The notes under the pieces: model-generated
Told to the model about the DNA's origin: nothing
What the model saw: the letters and a program-made list of their open reading frames with translations, nothing else
Database searches by the model: none
Translations under genes and position numbers: made by a program
Shown here: piece by piece, positions 54,561 through 64,000 of the stretch
How the letters are laid out: every line of letters begins with the position of its first letter
Numbering within the stretch: the first letter of the stretch is position 1
Origin: Bugula neritina
Taxonomy: Eukaryota; Bryozoa; Gymnolaemata; Cheilostomatida; Bugulidae
Direction of reading: 5' to 3'
DNA: 64,000 bases
NCBI GenBank assembly: GCA_964035545.1
Contig: OZ037772.1
Location: 9,087,150-9,151,149 of the forward strand

Positions 54561-55392
54561 CTTTGAATACAAACACAGTATAGATAAAAATTATTTTAAC
54601 CTACTATAATAATATTTCATAAGAAAGAGTTTAATTTAAAATAGCCACATTAGCTGTTGATTTTAAGGTTAAATTTGCTTGCAACCCTTCCTGGCAACTG
54701 TGAAATGCTAAATAAAGCATAGCAGTAGTTTATTTAGCAAGGTGGCCTAGTAAAAAGTACCAACTTATGAGTAAAAATTATGGCTAGTCATCAGAAAAGG
54801 CAAAATACGATTGGTTCTACTGTAAACTTTATGAACAAGACAAGTGGCACATTTATCCGACAACAATAAAATGTTCTCAGAGGAATACAGGCTACTGAGA
54901 TTTATGAATTATGTAGACTGGGTCATATTTTAAGACTTAAAAATATACAAAATCCTTTTTCAGAAAAATAGCTATATGGAGCTAATTATTATACAAACCT
55001 AGCTTGCCATTGAGGGTTTTGAAGGCAAACCATAGAAGGCTGGCATTTTAATAAAAGAGAATTTGTAATTACAGGTATAGCTCTCTTTAGCATTATGAAA
55101 ATTCACATGACATGTGAGTTCCTATTTTTTTTTATTTAGCTCTAAATTATATTGAGCTGGATAAAAATATTTTTTGGCAATTTCAAATATTTTAGAATTA
55201 CAAAGTTGTAAATAACTATAAATATGATTAAAAACTGCTGTTATAATATTTTTATTGGTTATGGTTCAGTGTAAGCTAGAATAACTGTGAGAATATTTAA
55301 CTCTTGAAGTTATACTGGCATAGACTATACACTATAACTGCATGCTTTACTGAGCAAACGTTAACTAATATAGTATAATATAATAATACAAC
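54561..55392. other. Region upstream of the first visible exon of cluster gene 3
   Basis: It should hold either an intron or the start of cluster gene 3. I found no convincing minus-strand start exon that ends in the required phase. Confidence 0.4.
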
Positions 55393-57179
55393 CAGGGATG
55401 TAGTGGTACCCATACGGTCCCATACGCCGTATGGCCTAGAAGAAAATAGGCTGTTCTTGGCCATACGCCCGTATGGGCATATTTTTTTTGAAAGTGTTAC
55501 TGATTAGTGCACAGGATAGTTAGGGCATCCTCACTGAGAACATCATAAATTTTGCTCACAATCTAGTTTAAGTTCTTGTTATGTTAATGCTATGTGGGTG
55601 GCATGCGTGTTGCCTACTTGTGATTGTTTAGCCTGAGATTACACTATGAATAATAAGCAGCTATCAACATTCCATCTTCTCATCTCTAGGTATTCACTGA
55701 AGCGCGAAGTGCTGCGCATTAGTGATTACTAAGGAAAAAATATTTCATTTTCAGTGTATAAATCACTAATTTGTAGAAAATCTATGAAGGCTATTGAAAA
55801 GATAAAAAAATTTGCTATGCATAAATTTCTCAGGTTTTCGACAGTGTTTGTTTTATTCGAATGCTATGCTTTCCTGCTGAGATATTTGGCAGGGATTGAA
55901 AAATAAACTTTTCAGGTAAAATTTGGCCAAAATAGTAGATTTTTGTCTATAACCTTGCAAAAAAAATATTGAAAATTCGAAAAATCAGGTGCTCTGAGGA
56001 ACAGGGAGATCTAAAACATAGTTTTTAAATTTTAATTCTAGCACAATTAAGTATGGTTTTATTTGGCAGGACTGAATTCTTATAATATACCAATAATGTG
56101 GCCTCAGCAAGGCAGTGTCAGCTAGAAAGTTGCCATTATTTATCTTGTGTGGACTTGCATTTTGTCAATAAGCAATGAAATTTGGAAAAAAAACCAACAT
56201 GAAATCCAGAAATAAAATCAAAATGTCTTCAGGAAACAGTACCAGGTGTGTAGGAGAGGTTAATGAAAATTTATCACTGAGGTCTACAGGTACTATATCC
56301 ACATTTTGGTTGCGTTATTCCATGTTAATTATCAATGCAATGAGGTTTTGCAAACTGTACACCACCATAAGTAACCTTTTATGTTTGATTGTACCAACGT
56401 CTGGCTTTACATTTAATCATCTTCTAGGTTAACACATATTGAACCTGTCAAATTTGTTCTTTTGGGTATATTTCCTCGATGTGTCTAGTGGAAGCTCAGG
56501 GGTTTTACTTTAAAACCAAGTTAACATACTCTTCTTTGGTGTGCTTTATTGTGTGCAAGGAGGTGCGGTGGTATCTCCTTATGGATTAGACTAGTATACT
56601 CTAATAAACTCCAACTAGGTTTTCAACCAATTTCTGCTTGCCAATGAGTTATCAATTCAAATTGCTCTTTATAAATAACCAACACACATTTTCTGATTTG
56701 CAATCTTCCTCTGTTCTGTTCTATAATTCTTTTTCTGTGCACGTCAGTGTATTAGTTATTTGAAGTAATCAGGTTACATTTGGAGAGCACTTGTTACCTG
56801 TCTCTATCCTTCCATCTTTTTGAGATCTTCAGCAATTTTTCTGTACAGGTTGGACTTAGTGTCAGTTGAGTAAGACTTCATTTAAAATTACAGTCAACAG
56901 GTATGGGACAATACTGAATATTTATATAGTTTGCAGCAATGCCCAGTGGTCATGTAGCTGGTATGGTATGAAAATAATAGTGAGGTGCACATTTCAACAC
57001 AGATTTTTTCAGAAGAATTAGAATTCACAATGGCTTTAAATTGCATAAATTTGCATCAGAAGCGCTCTGAGGGCTTCGGCGGCCGGGGCGCTACCCCGGA
57101 CCCCGCCGGGGGCCTGGGCGGCCCCCTGGACCCCCGGCCTGAGAGTATGGCCTAGAATATTTTTGCCACTACATCCCTG
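55393..57179. mobile_element. hAT element, 1787 bp, non-autonomous
   Basis: Tips CAGGGATGTAGTGG and CCACTACATCCCTG are perfect 14-bp inverted repeats. Both sides carry AATACAAC (55385-55392 and 57180-57187), an exact 8-bp target duplication. This is diagnostic of hAT. I see no transposase frame. The left end carries repeated CCATACGG/CCGTATGG words. Close to the right end is a strongly GC-rich block (57060-57145) unlike its surroundings. TATGGCCTAGAA occurs in direct orientation near both ends. Confidence 0.9.
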
Positions 57180-57364
57180 AATACAACTACTTAAGTGCAA
57201 ATTGGGAACTTTAACCAAAGTTACTCAAATAATACAATATTTCAATGAACAAGTCTATCAATTAATATTATCATCAACAGTTTATAATTGTAGTAGTATT
57301 TCTCATGTAATACTGGAATAGGATTTAGACATTGATATGAAACAACATTGGCAATAGGTGTATA

Positions 57365-57735
57365 GTTTATATAATAGGTGTGGATATAGGTATATATAGA
57401 GGTATATGGATAATTATTATTTAAGTATAATTATAGGTACATATATTATAGATGTTATACGTGTGTAGGTATTATAGTTGTAGGTATTATAAGTGTAGGT
57501 GTATAAGTATTATAGGTGTAGGTGTATAGGTAATATATGTGTAGGTATTATAATGTAGGTGTTATACATGTGTAGGTATTATAGGTGTAGGTATTATAGT
57601 TGTAGGTATATATGACTCATTATTGTAGTTATATATAGCCATATATATTATATAAGGCATTATACAAGAGATAGTAATGAAATAATTTTGCAGTTGCACA
57701 CGATTTAGGTAGAGTTGTTGAAGAAAATTAGTAAA
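57365..57735 (+). repeat. GTAGGTATTATAGGT minisatellite and unique arm, inverted partner 1
   Basis: Tandem GTGTAGGTATTATAG-like units (57365-57610), then about 125 bp (TATATGACTCATTATTGTAG ... GATTTAGGTAGAGTTGTTGA) that recur inverted at 58920-59045. Confidence 0.8.
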
Positions 57736-57863
57736 ATAATATTTAATAGCCATTAATCTATTTTCTAATTTCATACATAAGATATGTAATGAACAAAAAA
57801 TCCCATTATGTTAGACAATTTATTGCAGATGAGAGAAGCTCCTTAAGGATCTCTCCTCTCGGA

Positions 57864-63231
<5,368 letters not shown>

Positions 63232-64000
63232 CTTTGTAGGATTTATTAATCAGCTCTAAAAACTAGGAAAATGATATGTTTTATTATAACTATTAACCAA
63301 AATGATGAACAATAATAAATTCTAACAATAATATAATTGTAAAGCAAACTGCAAGAACTATGCAAACTATTTTGAAATCACAAAACAGTTGTGCATATTT
63401 AGTTTTATTGTGAGCATGTTGGCTGCAAATAAACATGTTGAAGCTCTTAAAACATTTTATGTTTAGCAATCCACCAAATTGCAATATGTCAGACAAGTGG
63501 TTTTGAGAAACATGACAATTTTGAGTTTGAAAAAGTTTTGGTTCACATGATTATTATTAGCAAAAACGTAAAAAAAGCTATAAAATATTTGAAAATTACT
63601 TTCACTTCTTATATAGTATATTTTAAGAACATTGAGTTAATAATTTCCTATTATGCCTTTGGTGCAGTATTTCAGACTGTTGAGCATGATCAGTACTAAT
63701 TTTGTTGTATTAATTGACTTTTAAGACCTGCATTCATCTACTCTAAGTGTATATGGTGTATAGCCGAATGCATTATCTGCTGCACTGTTTACCATATGTG
63801 TAATATAGTGCTTATTTGTTATACAATCCATGTTTATTGTATTGAATGGCAATACATAACAATACTATCAAGAATGTTTAATAATATTTTGCAGAAATTA
63901 ATCAGTGAAATCCAACCCCATTAGTAATATTATAGACTTCGCCTTTAACCAAACTTATGTTTAATATATAAAATACTCTTATATGTTGTTAGTATAATAT
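63232..64000. other. Upstream region of cluster gene 4
   Basis: AT-rich, no recognised exon; it should include the 5' UTR and promoter of gene 4. I see no distinct promoter motif I can defend. Confidence 0.45.

Overview
This 64 kb window is nuclear DNA of an animal. It is AT-rich, its genes are split by many GT-AG introns (plus one apparent GC-AG intron), and it is loaded with metazoan mobile elements: a TTAA-flanked THAP transposon, Ty3/gypsy LTR elements, hAT elements, MITEs with TIRs, and tRNA-derived SINEs. The host proteins (a MAP3K-like kinase and FAM78-family proteins) are metazoan. I cannot name the species; a marine invertebrate is a reasonable guess. All gene models were spliced by eye. 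In each model every junction keeps reading phase, and the complete models have totals divisible by three.

Layout. 1-2480: two dead gypsy fragments in opposite orientations. 3322-10740: a 7.4 kb TTAA-flanked, Kolobok-like DNA transposon with TIRs of about 180 bp. It carries two convergent genes: a THAP-domain transposase (+) and a protein with the zinc-binding domain otherwise known as the cytoplasmic 'ballast' of the P2X7 receptor (-). The transposase has lost an internal segment, which is replaced by a 101-bp inverted copy of the DNA just outside the right end. 10873-30322: one large host gene with two tandem kinase domains and an unrecognised C-terminal domain. Its first kinase domain has His in place of the catalytic Asp. 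The Kolobok-like element sits directly upstream of its first visible exon, and a complete gypsy element (20376-28217; 388-bp LTRs, 4-bp target duplication) sits in its eighth visible intron. The gypsy element is minus-sense, with a tRNA-Leu primer site, a -1 frameshift heptamer at the gag/pol overlap, and an extra 3' ORF encoding zinc fingers and a coiled coil.

32869-63231: a cluster of four divergent FAM78-family genes, two on + (32869-38055 and 38935-46806) and two on - (48147-54560 and 57864-63231). The second and third are convergent and meet at a 15-bp minisatellite that also encodes the C-terminus of the third. Exon order and phases are largely shared, which points to local duplication. 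Introns hold SINEs, Harbinger-like MITEs, hAT elements, minisatellites and long microsatellites, several of them directly beside splice sites.

Most notable: (i) a mobile element carrying a P2X7-type ballast-domain gene, a possible source of the domain fused to P2X receptors; (ii) the filler DNA recording failed gap repair; (iii) a pseudokinase-kinase protein with a possible protease-like C-terminal domain; (iv) the FAM78 gene cluster; (v) the gypsy element's frameshift site and zinc-finger 3' ORF.
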